Of a stretch of DNA of 64,000 bases, positions 28,601 to 39,410 are shown piece after piece. The stretch's first letter is position 1; every line of letters starts with the position of its first letter. A program made the translations under genes and the position numbers. This stretch comes from Auanema rhodensis (taxonomy: Eukaryota; Nematoda; Chromadorea; Rhabditida; Rhabditidae), in NCBI GenBank assembly GCA_964057225.1, contig OZ059898.1, positions 18,391,267 to 18,455,266 on the forward strand, written 5' to 3'. The notes beneath the pieces are model-generated. The model saw nothing but the letters and a program-made list of their open reading frames with translations, was not told the origin of the DNA and made no database searches.

Positions 28601-31600
28601 TTATATCCTCGATTTTCACCCTTAAGAATTAATTTTTTCGTTGAATAACATTGTCCATCGTCTTTGCCTTGAAAAAAGGAATCTAAAAACATCTACTTTT
28701 TGCTAAATTATTTTGAAATTTTTCGAAAAAATTTTTGTCAAAATGTTTTTGGAAGCAATGTTGAGTGTACATGGAAACTCAAAATACACTAATGCATCAT
28801 TTTTCAAACGATCATAACTAATTTTTGTATCAAGCGTTTCTCAATGTAGTATAGTGCATTCGATGCGGATTTTTAAGCTGCGTCGATCTGTGTTATCAGA
28901 TTTGCGCTAGCTTAAAAATGCACCGAGATATCAACTGATATAAGTTCACACTTATATCCTCGATTTTCACCCTGAAGAATTAATTTTTTCGTTGAATAAC
29001 ATTGTCCATCGTCTTTGCCTTGAAAAAAGGAATCTAAAAACATCTACTTTTTGCTAAATTATTTTGAAATTTTTCGAAAAAATTTTTGTCAAAATGTTTT
29101 TGGAAGCAATGTTGAGTGTACATGGAAACTCAACATACACTAATGCATTATTTTTCAAACGATCATAACTAATTTTTGTATTAAGCGTTTCTCAATGTAG
29201 TATAGTGCATTCGATGCGGATTTTCAAGCTGCGTCGATCTGTGTTATCAGATTTGCGCTAGCTTAAAAATGCACCGAGATATCAACTGATATAAGTTCAC
29301 ACTTATATCCTCGATTTTCACCCTGAAGAATTAATTTTTTCGTTGAATAACATTGTCCATCGTCTTTGCCTTGAAAAAAGGAATCTAAAAACATCTACTT
29401 TTTGTGCAATTATTCTAAAATTTTTCGGGAAAATTTTTGTCAAAATGTTTTTGGAAGCAATGTTGAGTGTACATGGAAACTCAAAATACACTAATGCATC
29501 CTTTTTCAAACGATCATAACTAATTTCTGTAGTGGGCATTTTTCAATGTAGTATAGTGCTTTCGATGCGGATTTTTAAGCTGCGTCGATCTGTGTTATCA
29601 GATTTGCGCTAGCTTAAAAATGCACCGAGATATCAACTGATATAAGTTCACACTTATATCCTCGATTTTCACCCTGAAGAATTAATTTTTTCGTTGAATA
29701 ACATTGTCCATCGTCTTTGCCTTGAAAAAAGGAATCTAAAAACATCTACTTTTTGCTAAATTATTTTGAAATTTTTCGAAAAAATTTTTGTCAAAATGTT
29801 TTTGGAAGCAATGTTGAGTGTACATGGAAACTCAAAATACACTAATGCATCATTTTTCAAACGATCATAACTAATTTTTGTATCAAGCGTTTCTCAATGT
29901 AGTATAGTGCATTCGATGCGGATTTTTAAGCTGCGTCGATCTGTGTTATCAGATTTGCGCTAGCTTAAAAATGCACCGAGATATCAACTGATATAAGTTC
30001 ACACTTATATCCTCGATTTTCACCCTGAAGAATTAATTTTTTCGTTGAATAACATTGTCCATCGTCTTTGCCTTGAAAAAAGGAATCTAAAAACATCTAC
30101 TTTTTGCTAAATTATTTTGAAATTTTTCGAAAAAATTTTTGTCAAAATGTTTTTGGAAGCAAGGTTGAGTGTACATGGAAACTCAACATACACTAATGCA
30201 TTATTTTTCAAACGATCATAACTAATTTTCGTATTAAGCGTTTCTCAATGTAGTATAGTGCATTCGATGCGGATTTTCAAGCTGCGTCGATCTGTGTTAT
30301 CAGATTTGCGCTAGCTTAAAAATGCACCGAGATATCAACTGATATAAGTTCACACTTATATCCTCGATTTTCACCCTGAAGAATTAATTTTTTCGTTGAA
30401 TAACATTGTCCATCGTCTTTGCCTTGAAAAAAGGAATCTAAAAACATCTACTTTTTGTGCAATTATTCTAAAATTTTTCGGGAAAATTTTTGTCAAAATG
30501 TTTTTGGAAGCAATGTTGAGTGTACATGGAAACTCAAAATACACTAATGCATCCTTTTTCAAACGATCATAACTAATTTCTGTAGTGGGCATTTTTCAAT
30601 GTAGTATAGTGCTTTCGATGCGGATTTTTAAGCTGCGTCGATCTGTGTTATCAGATTTGCGCTAGCTTAAAAATGCACCGAGATATCAACTGATATAAGT
30701 TCACACTTATATCCTCGATTTTCACCCTGAAGAATTAATTTTTTCGTTGAATAACATTGTCCATCGTCTTTGCCTTGAAAAAAGGAATCTAAAAACATCT
30801 ACTTTTTGCTAAATTATTTTGAAATTTTTCGAAAAAATTTTTGTCAAAATGTTTTTGGAAGCAATGTTGAGTGTACATGGAAACTCAAAATACACTAATG
30901 CATCATTTTTCAAACGATCATAACTAATTTTTGTATCAAGCGTTTCTCAATGTAGTATAGTGCATTCGATGCGGATTTTTAAGCTGCGTCGATCTGTGTT
31001 ATCAGATTTGCGCTAGCTTAAAAATGCACCGAGATATCAACTGATATAAGTTCACACTTATATCCTCGATTTTCACCCTGAAGAATTAATTTTTTCGTTG
31101 AATAACATTGTCCATCGTCTTTGCCTTGAAAAAAGGAATCTAAAAACATCTACTTTTTGCTAAATTATTTTGAAATTTTTCGAAAAAATTTTTGTCAAAA
31201 TGTTTTTGGAAGCAATGTTGAGTGTACATGGAAACTCAACATACACTAATGCATTATTTTTCAAACGATCATAACTAATTTTTGTATCGAAGATTTCTCA
31301 CTGTAATATAGTGCTTTTGATGCGGATTTTTAAGCTGCGTCGATCTGTGTTATCAGATTTGCGCTAGCTTAAAAATGCACCGAGATATCAACTGATATAA
31401 GTTCACACTTATATCCTCGATTTTCACCCTGAAGAATTAATTTTTTCGTTGAATAACATTGTCCATCGTCTTTGCCTTGAAAAAAGGAATCTAAAAACAT
31501 CTACTTTTTGCTAAATTATTTTGAAATTTTTCGAAAAAATTTTTGTCAAAATGTTTTTGGAAGCAATGTTGAGTGTACATGGAAACTCAACATACACTAA

Positions 31601-31766
31601 TGCATTATTTTTCAAACGATCATAACTAATTTTTGTATCAAGCGTTTCTCAATGTAGTATAGTGCATTCGATGCGGATTTTCAAGCTGCGTCGATCTGTG
31701 TTATCAGATTTGCGCTAGCTTAAAAATGCACCGAGATATCAACTGATATAAGTTCACACTTATATC
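22600..31766 (+). repeat. Satellite A zone with GTGCAATTATTC units and a 3,510-bp duplication
   Basis: A diverged unit marked by TTTTTGTGCAATTATTC, TTTTTCGGGAAAATT, GCATCCTTTTTC and CTGTAGTGGGC appears once every two, three, four or seven units; successive copies lie 2,457, 702, 1,053, 1,404, 1,053 and 1,053 bp apart. On top of this, about 25,600-28,256 matches 29,110-31,766 at an offset of 3,510 bp. I noticed few differences, including TTTTCGCTAAATT at 26,594 and AATTTTCGTATT at 30,228. Units with CTCAAAATAC and TTTTCAAGCTG are also characteristic of this zone. The duplication ends exactly where the foldback at 31,729-31,850 begins. Confidence 0.87.
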
Positions 31767-31850
31767 AGTTGATATCTCGGTGAATAAAAAAAAAAAAAAA
31801 ATGCACCGAGATATCAACTGATATAAGTTCACACTCACTTATGTTCACAC
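31729..31850. repeat. Foldback with 25-bp arms, poly(A) run and partial third copy
   Basis: The A array is interrupted. A left arm (31,729-31,753, beginning CACCGAGATATC) is followed after four bases by its exact reverse complement (31,758-31,782, ending GATATCTCGGTG). Then come AAT and 16 A residues (31,786-31,801). A third direct copy of the left-arm sequence lies at 31,804-31,828, and a scrambled CACTTATGTTCACAC leads back into ordinary satellite at 31,851. The middle arm can pair with either neighbour. GCTAGC sites on each side are 151 bp apart instead of 351, so about 200 bp of unit is missing. The form fits template switching or fold-back repair, or a read-joining artefact. I see no target-site duplication or element termini. 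Confidence 0.9.
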
Positions 31851-34800
31851 GTTATCAGATTTGCGCTAGCTTAAAAATGCACCGAGATATCAACTGATAT
31901 AAGTTCACACTTATATCCTCGATTTTCACCCTGAAGAATTAATTTTTTCGTTGAATAACATTGTCCATCGTCTTTGCCTTGAAAAAAGGAATCTAAAAAC
32001 ATCTACTTTTTGCTAAATTATTTTGAAATTTTTCGAAAAAATTTTTGTCAAAATGTTTTTGGAAGCAAGGTTGAGTGTACATGGAAACTCAACATACACT
32101 AATGCATTATTTTTCAAACGATCATAACTAATTTTTGTATTAAGCGTTTCTCAATGTAGTATAGTGCATTCGATGCGGATTTTCAAGCTGCGTCGATCTG
32201 TGTTATCAGATTTGCGCTAGCTTAAAAATGCACCGAGATATCAACTGATATAAGTTCACACTTATATCCTCGATTTTCACCCTGAAGAATTAATTTTTTC
32301 GTTGAATAACATTGTCCATCGTCTTTGCCTCGAAAAACGAAATCTGAAAACATCTACTTTTTGCTAAATTATTTTGAAATTTTTCGAAAAAATTTTTGTC
32401 AAAATGTTTTTGGAAGCAATGTTGAGTGTACATGGAAACTCAACATACACTAATGCATCATTTTTCAAACGATCACAACTAATTTTTGTATAAAGCGTTT
32501 CTCAATGTAGTATAGTGCATTCGATGCGGATTTGTAAGCTGCGTCGATCTGTGTTATCAGATTTGCGCTAGCTTAAAAATGCACCGAGATATCAACTGAT
32601 ATAAGTTCACACTTATATCCTTGATTTTCACCCTGAAGAATTAATTTTTTCGTTGAATAACATTGTCCATCGTCTTTGCCTTGAAAAAAGGAATCTAAAA
32701 ACATTTACTTTTTGCTAAATTATTTTGAAATTTTTCGAAAAAATTTTTGTCAAAATGTTTTTGGAAGCAATGTTGAGTGTACATGGAAACTCAACATACA
32801 CTAATGCATCATTTTTCAAACGATCATAACTAATTTTTGTATCGAAGATTTCTCACTGTAATATAGTGCTTTTGATGCGGATTTTTAAGCTGCGTCGATC
32901 TGTGTTATCAGATTTGCCCTTGCTTAAAAATGCACCGAGAAATCAACTGATATAAGTTCACACTTATATCCTCGATTTTCACCCTGAAGAATTAATTTTT
33001 TCGTTGAATAACATTGTCCATCGTCTTTGCCTTAAAAAAAGAATTCAAAAACATCTACTTTTTGTGCAATTATTCTAAAATTTTTCGGGAAAATTTTTGT
33101 CAAAATGTTTTTGGAAGCAATGTTGAGTGTACATGGAAACTCAAAATACACTAATGCATCATTTTTCAAACGATCATAACTAATTTTTGTATCAAGCGTT
33201 TCTCAATGTAGTATAGTGCATTCGATGCGGATTTTTAAGCTGCGTCGATCTGTGTTATCAGATTTGCGCTAGCTTGAAAATGCACCGAGATATCAACTGA
33301 TATAAGTTCACACTTATATCCTCGCTTTTCACCCTGAAGAATTAATTTTTTCGTTGAATAACATTGTCCATCGTTTTTGCCTTGAAAAAAGGAATCTAAA
33401 AACAGCTACTTTTTGCTAAATTATTTTGAAATTTTTCGAAAAAATTTTTGTCAAAATGTTTTTGGATGCAATGTTGAGTGTACATGGAAACTCAAAATAC
33501 ACTAATGCATCATTTTTCAAACGATCATAACTAATTTTTGTATCAAGCGTTTCTCAATGTAGTATAGTGCATTCGATGCGGATTTTTAAGCTGCATCGAT
33601 CTGTGTTATCAGATTTGCGCTAGCTTAAAAATGCACCGAGATATCAACTGATATAAGTTCACACTTATATCCTCGCTTTTCACCCTGAAGAATTAATTTT
33701 TTCGTTGAATAACATTGTCCATCGTTTTTGCCTTGAAAAAAGGAATCTAAAAACAGCTACTTTTTGCTAAATTATTTTGAAATTTTTCGAAAAAATTTTT
33801 GTCAAAATGTTTTTGGATGCAATGTTGAGTGTACATGGAAACTCAAAATACACTAATGCATCATTTTTCAAACGATCATAACTAATTTTTGTATCAAGCG
33901 TTTCTCAATGTAGTATAGTGCATTCGATGCGGATTTTTAAGCTGCATCGATCTGTGTTATCAGATTTGCGCTAGCTTAAAAATGCACCGAGATATCAACT
34001 GATATAAGTTCACACTTATATCCTCGCTTTTCACCCTGAAGAATTAATTTTTTCGTTGAATAACATTGTCCATCGTTTTTGCCTTGAAAAAAGAAATCTA
34101 AAAACAGCTACTTTTTGCTAAATTATTTTGAAATTTTTCGAAAAAATTTTTGTCAAAATGTTTTTGGAAGCAATGTTGAGTGTACATGGAAACTCAAAAT
34201 ACACTAATGCATCATTTTTCAAACGATCATAACTAATTTTTGTATCAAGCGTTTCTCAATGTAGTATAGTGCATCGATGCGGATTTTTAAGCTTATCAGA
34301 TTTGCGCTAGCTTAAAAATGCACCGAGATATCAACTGATATAAGTTCACACTTATATCCTCGATTTTCACCCTGAAGAATTAATTTTTTCGTTGAATAAC
34401 ATTGTCTATCGTCTTTGCCTTAAAAAAAGAATTCAAAAACATCTACTTTTTGTGCAATTATTCTAAAATTTTTCGGGAAAATTTTTGTCAAAATGTTTTT
34501 GGAAGCAATGTTGAGTGTACATGGAAACTCAAAATACACTAATGCATCATTTTTCAAACGATCATAACTAATTTTTGTATCAAGCGTTTCTCAATGTAGT
34601 ATAGTGCATTCGATGCGGATTTTTAAGCTGCGTCGATCTGTGTTATCAGATTTGCGCTAGCTTAAAAATGCACCGAGATATCAACTGATATAAGTTCACA
34701 CTTATATCCTCGCTTTTCACCCTGAAGAATTAATTTTTTCGTTGAATAACATTGTCTATCGTTTTTGCCTTGAAAAAAGGAATCTAAAAACAGCTACTTT

Positions 34801-36118
34801 TTGCTAAATTATTTTGAAATTCTTCGAAAAAATTTTTGTCAAAATGTTTTTGGAAGCAATGTTGAGTGTACATGGAAACTCAACATACACTAATGCATCA
34901 TTTTTCAAACGATCATAACTAATTTTTGTATCAAGCGTTTCTCAATGTAGTATAGTGCATTCGATGCGGATTTTTAAGCTTATCAGATTTGCGCTAGCTT
35001 AAAAATGCACCGAGATATCAACTGATATAAGTTCACACTTATATCCTCGATTTTCACCCTGAAGAATTAATTTTTTCGTTGAATAACATTGTCCATCGTC
35101 TTTGCCTTGAAAAAAGAATTTAAAAACATCTACTTTTTGTGCAATTATTCTAAAATTTTTCGGGAAAATTTTTGTCAAAATGTTTTTGAAGCAATGTTGA
35201 GTGTACATGGAAACTCAACATACACTAATGCATCCTTTTTCAAACGATCATAACTAATTTCTGTAGTGGGCATTTTTCAATGTAGTATAGTGCTTTCGAT
35301 GCGGATTTTTAAGCTGCGTCGATCTGTGTTATCAGATTTGCGCTAGCTTAAAAATGCACCGAGATATCAACTGATATAAGTTCACACTTATATCCTCGAT
35401 TTTCACCCTGAAGAATTAATTTTTTCGTTGAATAACATAGTTCATCGTCTTTGCCTTAAAAAAAGAATTTAAAAACATCTACTTTTTGTGCAATTATTTT
35501 AAAATTTTCGGGAAAATTTTTGTCAAAATGTTTTTGGAAGCAATGTTGAGTGTACATGGAAACTCAACATACACTAATTCATCATTTTTCAAACGATCAT
35601 GACTAATTTTTGTATCGAAGATTTCTCACTGTAATATAGTGCTTTTGATGCGGATTTTTAAGCTGCGTCGATCTGTGTTATCAGATTTGCCCTTGCTTAA
35701 AAATGCACCGAGAAATCAACTGATATAAGTTCACACTTATATCCTCGATTTTCACCCTGAAGAATTAATTTTTTCGTTGAATAACATTGTCCATCGTCTT
35801 TGCCTTAAAAAAAGAATTCAAAAACATCTACTTTTTGTGCAATTATTCTAGAATTTTTCGGGAAAATTTTTGTCAAAATGTTTTTGGAAGCAATGTTGAG
35901 TGTACATGGAAACTCAAAATACACTAATGCATCATTTTTCAAACGATCATAACTAATTTTTGTATCAAGCGTTTCTCAATGTAGTATAGTGCATTCGATG
36001 CGGATTTTTAAGCTGCATCGATCTGTGTTATCAGATTTGCGCTAGCTTAGAAATGCACCGAGATATCAAGTGATAAAAGTTCACACTTATATCCTCGATT
36101 TTAACCCTGAAGAATTAA
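31851..36118 (+). repeat. Satellite A array edge: diverged units with small deletions
   Basis: Units here are less alike than elsewhere. Three units at about 33.3-34.2 kb share CAGCTACTTTTTG and CTCGCTTTTCACC, a local tandem expansion. Two units lack the 14 bases normally found between AAGCT and TATCAG (near 34,293 and 34,980), which creates AAGCTT; they lie 687 bp apart. A distinct class with GTATCGAAGATTTCTC and TTGCCCTTGC occurs near 32,840 and 35,613. Greater divergence beside the satellite B boundary fits the usual behaviour of satellite arrays, where homogenisation is weakest at the edge. Confidence 0.85.
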
Positions 36119-36128
36119 ATTATGAGAT
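36112..36128. other. Satellite A / satellite B junction, forward side
   Basis: Satellite A continues to GAAGAATTAA, ending at 36,118. The next base (A) fits neither satellite, and satellite B runs from TTATGAGATTTTTC at 36,120. The A unit is cut just after its CACCCTGAAGAATTA landmark. I see little or no microhomology and no target-site duplication. Confidence 0.88.
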
Positions 36129-36953
36129 TTTTCATCATCTTACAACAAATTCATTTAAATCTAACATGAATTGTTTTTTCGTTTTAAAAAGCATTGAATT
36201 TCATTGTTTCTGGTAATATTGGATTTGATTATTGCTTCGCTTGTTTTAAGATTTTGCTTCTGCATGTCCTGTGTTTACTGCTCTAGCTGGTTTTCACTTT
36301 TTATGAGATTTTTCATCATCTTACAACAAATTCATTTAAATCTAACATGAATCACTTTTTCGTTTTAAAAAGCATTGAATTTCATTGTTTCTTGTAATAT
36401 TGGATTTGATTATTGCTTCCTTTGTTTTAAGATTTTGCTTCTGCATAGCTTCAGTGCTCTAGCTGGTTTTCACTTTTTATGAGATTTTTCATCATCTTAC
36501 AACAAATTCATTTAAATCTAACATGAATTATTTTTTCGTTTTAAAAAGCATTGAATTTCATTGTTCCTTGTAATATTGGATTTGATTATTGCTTCGTTTG
36601 TTTTAAGATTTTGCTCCTGCATAGCTTCAGTGCTCTAGCTGGTTTTCACTTTTTATGAGATTTTTCATCATCTTACAACAAATTCATTTAAATCTAATAT
36701 GAATTATTTTTTCGTTTTAAAAAGCATTGAATCTCATTGTTTCTGGTAATATTGGATTTGATTATTGCTTCGCTTGTTTTAAGATTTTGCTTCTGCATGT
36801 CCTGTGTTTACTGCTCTAGCTGGTTTTCACTTTTTATGAGATTTTTCATCATCTTACAACAAATTCATTTAAATCTAACATGAATTATTTTCTCGTTTTA
36901 AAAAGCATTGAATTTCATTGTTTCTTGTAATATTGGATTTGATTATTGCTTCG
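36120..36953 (+). repeat. Satellite B array, forward arm (176/181-bp unit, four full copies plus a partial)
   Basis: TATGAGATTTTTCATC starts at 36,121, 36,302, 36,478, 36,654 and 36,835, giving spacings of 181, 176, 176 and 181 bp. The two lengths reflect alternative segments: CATGTCCTGTGTTTACTGC in the long form and CATAGCTTCAGTGC in the short form. The last unit stops about 119 bp in, after ATTGCTTCGT. The unit shares no evident sequence with satellite A. Each unit carries an ATTTAAAT site and a dyad formed by AATTCAT and ATGAATT. No gene is present. Confidence 0.93.
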
Positions 36954-36991
36954 TATTGCTTTGTTCATTTCTCTTATTTTTATTACTATTT
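36954..36991. other. Unique linker at the centre of the inverted satellite domain
   Basis: About 38 bp of T-rich sequence (ATTGCTTTGTTC, then TCTTATTTTTATTACTATT) matches neither satellite. It sits where the B array changes orientation. The forward B arm stops at the ATTGCTTCGT phase of the unit. The inverted arm starts at the AAACGAAAAAATAATTC phase, so the arms are offset by roughly 55 bp and the linker is not the exact axis. The first complementary bases are 36,898 and 36,992, giving a loop of about 93 bp if the arms were to pair. It may be the scar of the inversion breakpoint. Confidence 0.82.
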
Positions 36992-37459
36992 GAAACGAAA
37001 AAATAATTCATGTTAGATTTAAATGAATTTGTTGTAAGATGATGAAAAATCTCATAAAAAGTGAAAACCAGCTAGAGCAGTAAGCACAGGACATGTAGTA
37101 GCAAAAAGTTCAAAGCTAACGAAGCAATAATCAAATCCAATACTACAAGAAACAATGAAATTCAATGCTTTTTAAAACGAAAAAATAATTCATGTTAGAT
37201 TTAAATGAATTTGTTGTAAGATGATGAAAAATCTCATAAAAAGTGAAAACCAGCTAGAGCAGTAAACACAGGACATGTAGTAGCAAAAATTTTAAACCTA
37301 ACAAAGCAATAATGAAATCCAATATTACAAGAAACAATGAAATTCAATGCTTTTTAAAACGAAAAAATAATTCATGTTAGATTTAAATGAATTTGTTGTA
37401 AGATGATGAAAAATCTCATAAAAAGTGAAAACCAGCTAGAGCACTGAAGCTATGCAGAA

Positions 37460-39410
37460 GCAAAATCTTAAAACAAACGAAGCAATAATCAAATCCAATA
37501 TTACAAGAAACAATGAAATTCAATGCTTTTCAAAACGAAAAAACAATTCATGTTAGATTTAAATGAATTTGTTGTAAGATGATGAAAAATCTCATAAAAA
37601 GTGAAAACCAGCTAGAGCAGTAAACACAGGACATGTAGTAGCAAAAATTTTAAAGCTAACAAAGCAATAATGAAATCCAATATTACAAGAAACAATGAAA
37701 TTCAATGCTTTTTAAAACGAAAAAATAATTCATGTTAGATTTAAATGAATTTGTTGTAAGATGATGAAAAATCTCATAAAAAGTGAAAACCAGCTAGAGC
37801 AGTAAACACAGGACATGCAGAAGCAAAATCTTAAAACAAACGAAGCAATAATCAAATCCAATATTACAAGAAACAATGAAATTCAATGCTTTTTAAAACG
37901 AAAAAATAATTCATGTTAGATTTAAATGAATTTGTTGTAAGATGATGAAAAATCTCATAAAAAGTGAAAACCAGCTAGAGCACTGAAGCTATGCAGAAGC
38001 AAAATCTTAAAACAAACGAAGCAATAATCAAATCCAATATTACAAGAAACAATGAAATTCAATGCTTTTTAAAACGAAAAAGTAATTCATGTTAGATTTA
38101 AATGAATTTGTTGTAAGATGATGAAAAATCTCATAAAAAGTGAAAACCAGCTAGAGCAGTAAACACAGGACATGCAGAAGCAAAATCTTAAAACAAACGA
38201 AGCAATAATCGAATCCAATATTACCAGAAACAATGAAATTCAATGCTTTTCAAAACGAAAAAACAATTCATGTTAGATTTAAATGAATTTGTTGTAAGAT
38301 GATGAAAAATCTCATAAAAAGTGAAAACCAGCTAGAGCAGTAAACACAGGACATGTAGTAGCAAAAATTTTAAAGCTAACAAAGCAATAATCAAATCCAA
38401 TATTACAAGAAACAATGAAATTCAATGCTTTTTCAAACGAAAAAATAATTCATGTTAGATGCAATTGAATTTATTGTAAGATGATGAAAAATCTCATAAA
38501 AAGTGAAAACCAGCTAGAGCAGTAAACACAGGACATGCAGAAGCAAAATCTTAAAACAAACGAAGCAATAATCAAATCCAATATTACAAGAAACAATGAA
38601 ATTCAATGCTTTTTAAAACGAAAAAATAATTCATGTTAGATTTAAATGAATTTGTTGTAAGATGATGAAAAATCTCATAAAAAGTGAAAACCAGCTAGAG
38701 CACTGAAGCTATGCAGAAGCAAAATCTTAAAACAAACGAAGCAATAATCAAATCCAATATTACAAGAAACAATGAAATTCAATGCTTTTTAAAACGAAAA
38801 AGTAATTCATGTTAGATTTAAATGAATTTGTTGTAAGATGATGAAAAATCTCATAAAAAGTGAAAACCAGCTAGAGCAGTAAACACAGGACATGCAGAAG
38901 CAAAATCTTAAAACAAACGAAGCAATAATCAAATCCAATATTACCAGAAACAATTAAATTCAATGCTTTTCAAAACGAAAAAACAATTCATGTTAGATTT
39001 AAATGAATTTGTTGTAAGATGATGAAAAATCTCATAAAAAGTGAAAACCAGCTAGAGCAGTAAACACAGGACATGTAGTAGCAAAAATTTTAAAGCTAAC
39101 AAAGCAATAATCAAATCCAATATTACAAGAAACAATGAAATTCAATGCTTTTTCAAACGAAAAAATAATTCATGTTAGATTCAATTGAATTTCTTGTAAG
39201 ATGATGAAAAATCTCATAAAAAGTGAAAACCAGCTAGAGCAGTAAACACAGGACATGCAGAAGCAAAATCTTAAAACAAACGAAGCAATAATCAAATCCA
39301 ATATTACAAGAAACAATGAAATTCAATGCTTTTTAAAACGAAAAAATAATTCATGTTAGATTTAAATGAATTTGTTATAAGATGATGAAAAATCTCATAA
39401 AGAGTGAAAA
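37460..39410 (-). repeat. 720-bp (4-unit) higher-order repeat in satellite B
   Basis: The order of unit lengths 181-176-181-182 repeats: CTCATA landmarks at 37,954, 38,130, 38,311 and 38,493 recur at 38,674, 38,850, 39,031 and 39,213, each 720 bp on. Roughly 2.7 copies are present. The copies differ at a few bases, for example AATCGAATCC against AATCAAATCC near 38,209/38,929 and CAATGAAATT against CAATTAAATT near 38,232/38,952. Confidence 0.88.

Larger units (their letters stand above)
1..36118 (+). repeat. Satellite A array, forward arm (351-bp unit, about 103 copies)
   Basis: A head-to-tail array whose unit repeats every 351 bp: the start of ATACACTAATGCATC falls at 1, 352 and 703, and the spacing holds with rare one-base slips. 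Landmarks in order within a unit are ATACACTAATGCATC, GATGCGGATTTTTAAGCTG, a GCTAGC site, a GATATC site, CACCCTGAAGAATTA, GTCCATCGTC, a TTTTTCGAAAAA palindrome, and GAAGCAATGTTGAG. Base composition is AT-rich. Neighbouring units differ at a handful of positions, and the variants recur in blocks, which gives higher-order repeats. There is no gene, intron or transposon in this stretch. 'Forward' is only a convention used to contrast it with the inverted arm at 40,278-64,000. The unit boundary is arbitrary. I do not recognise the satellite as a named family. Confidence 0.97.

Noticed and set aside
31783-31801. AATAAA plus poly(A) as the tail of a retroposed transcript or SINE
   Set aside because: No element body, no target-site duplication, and the upstream sequence is an inverted piece of the satellite itself.
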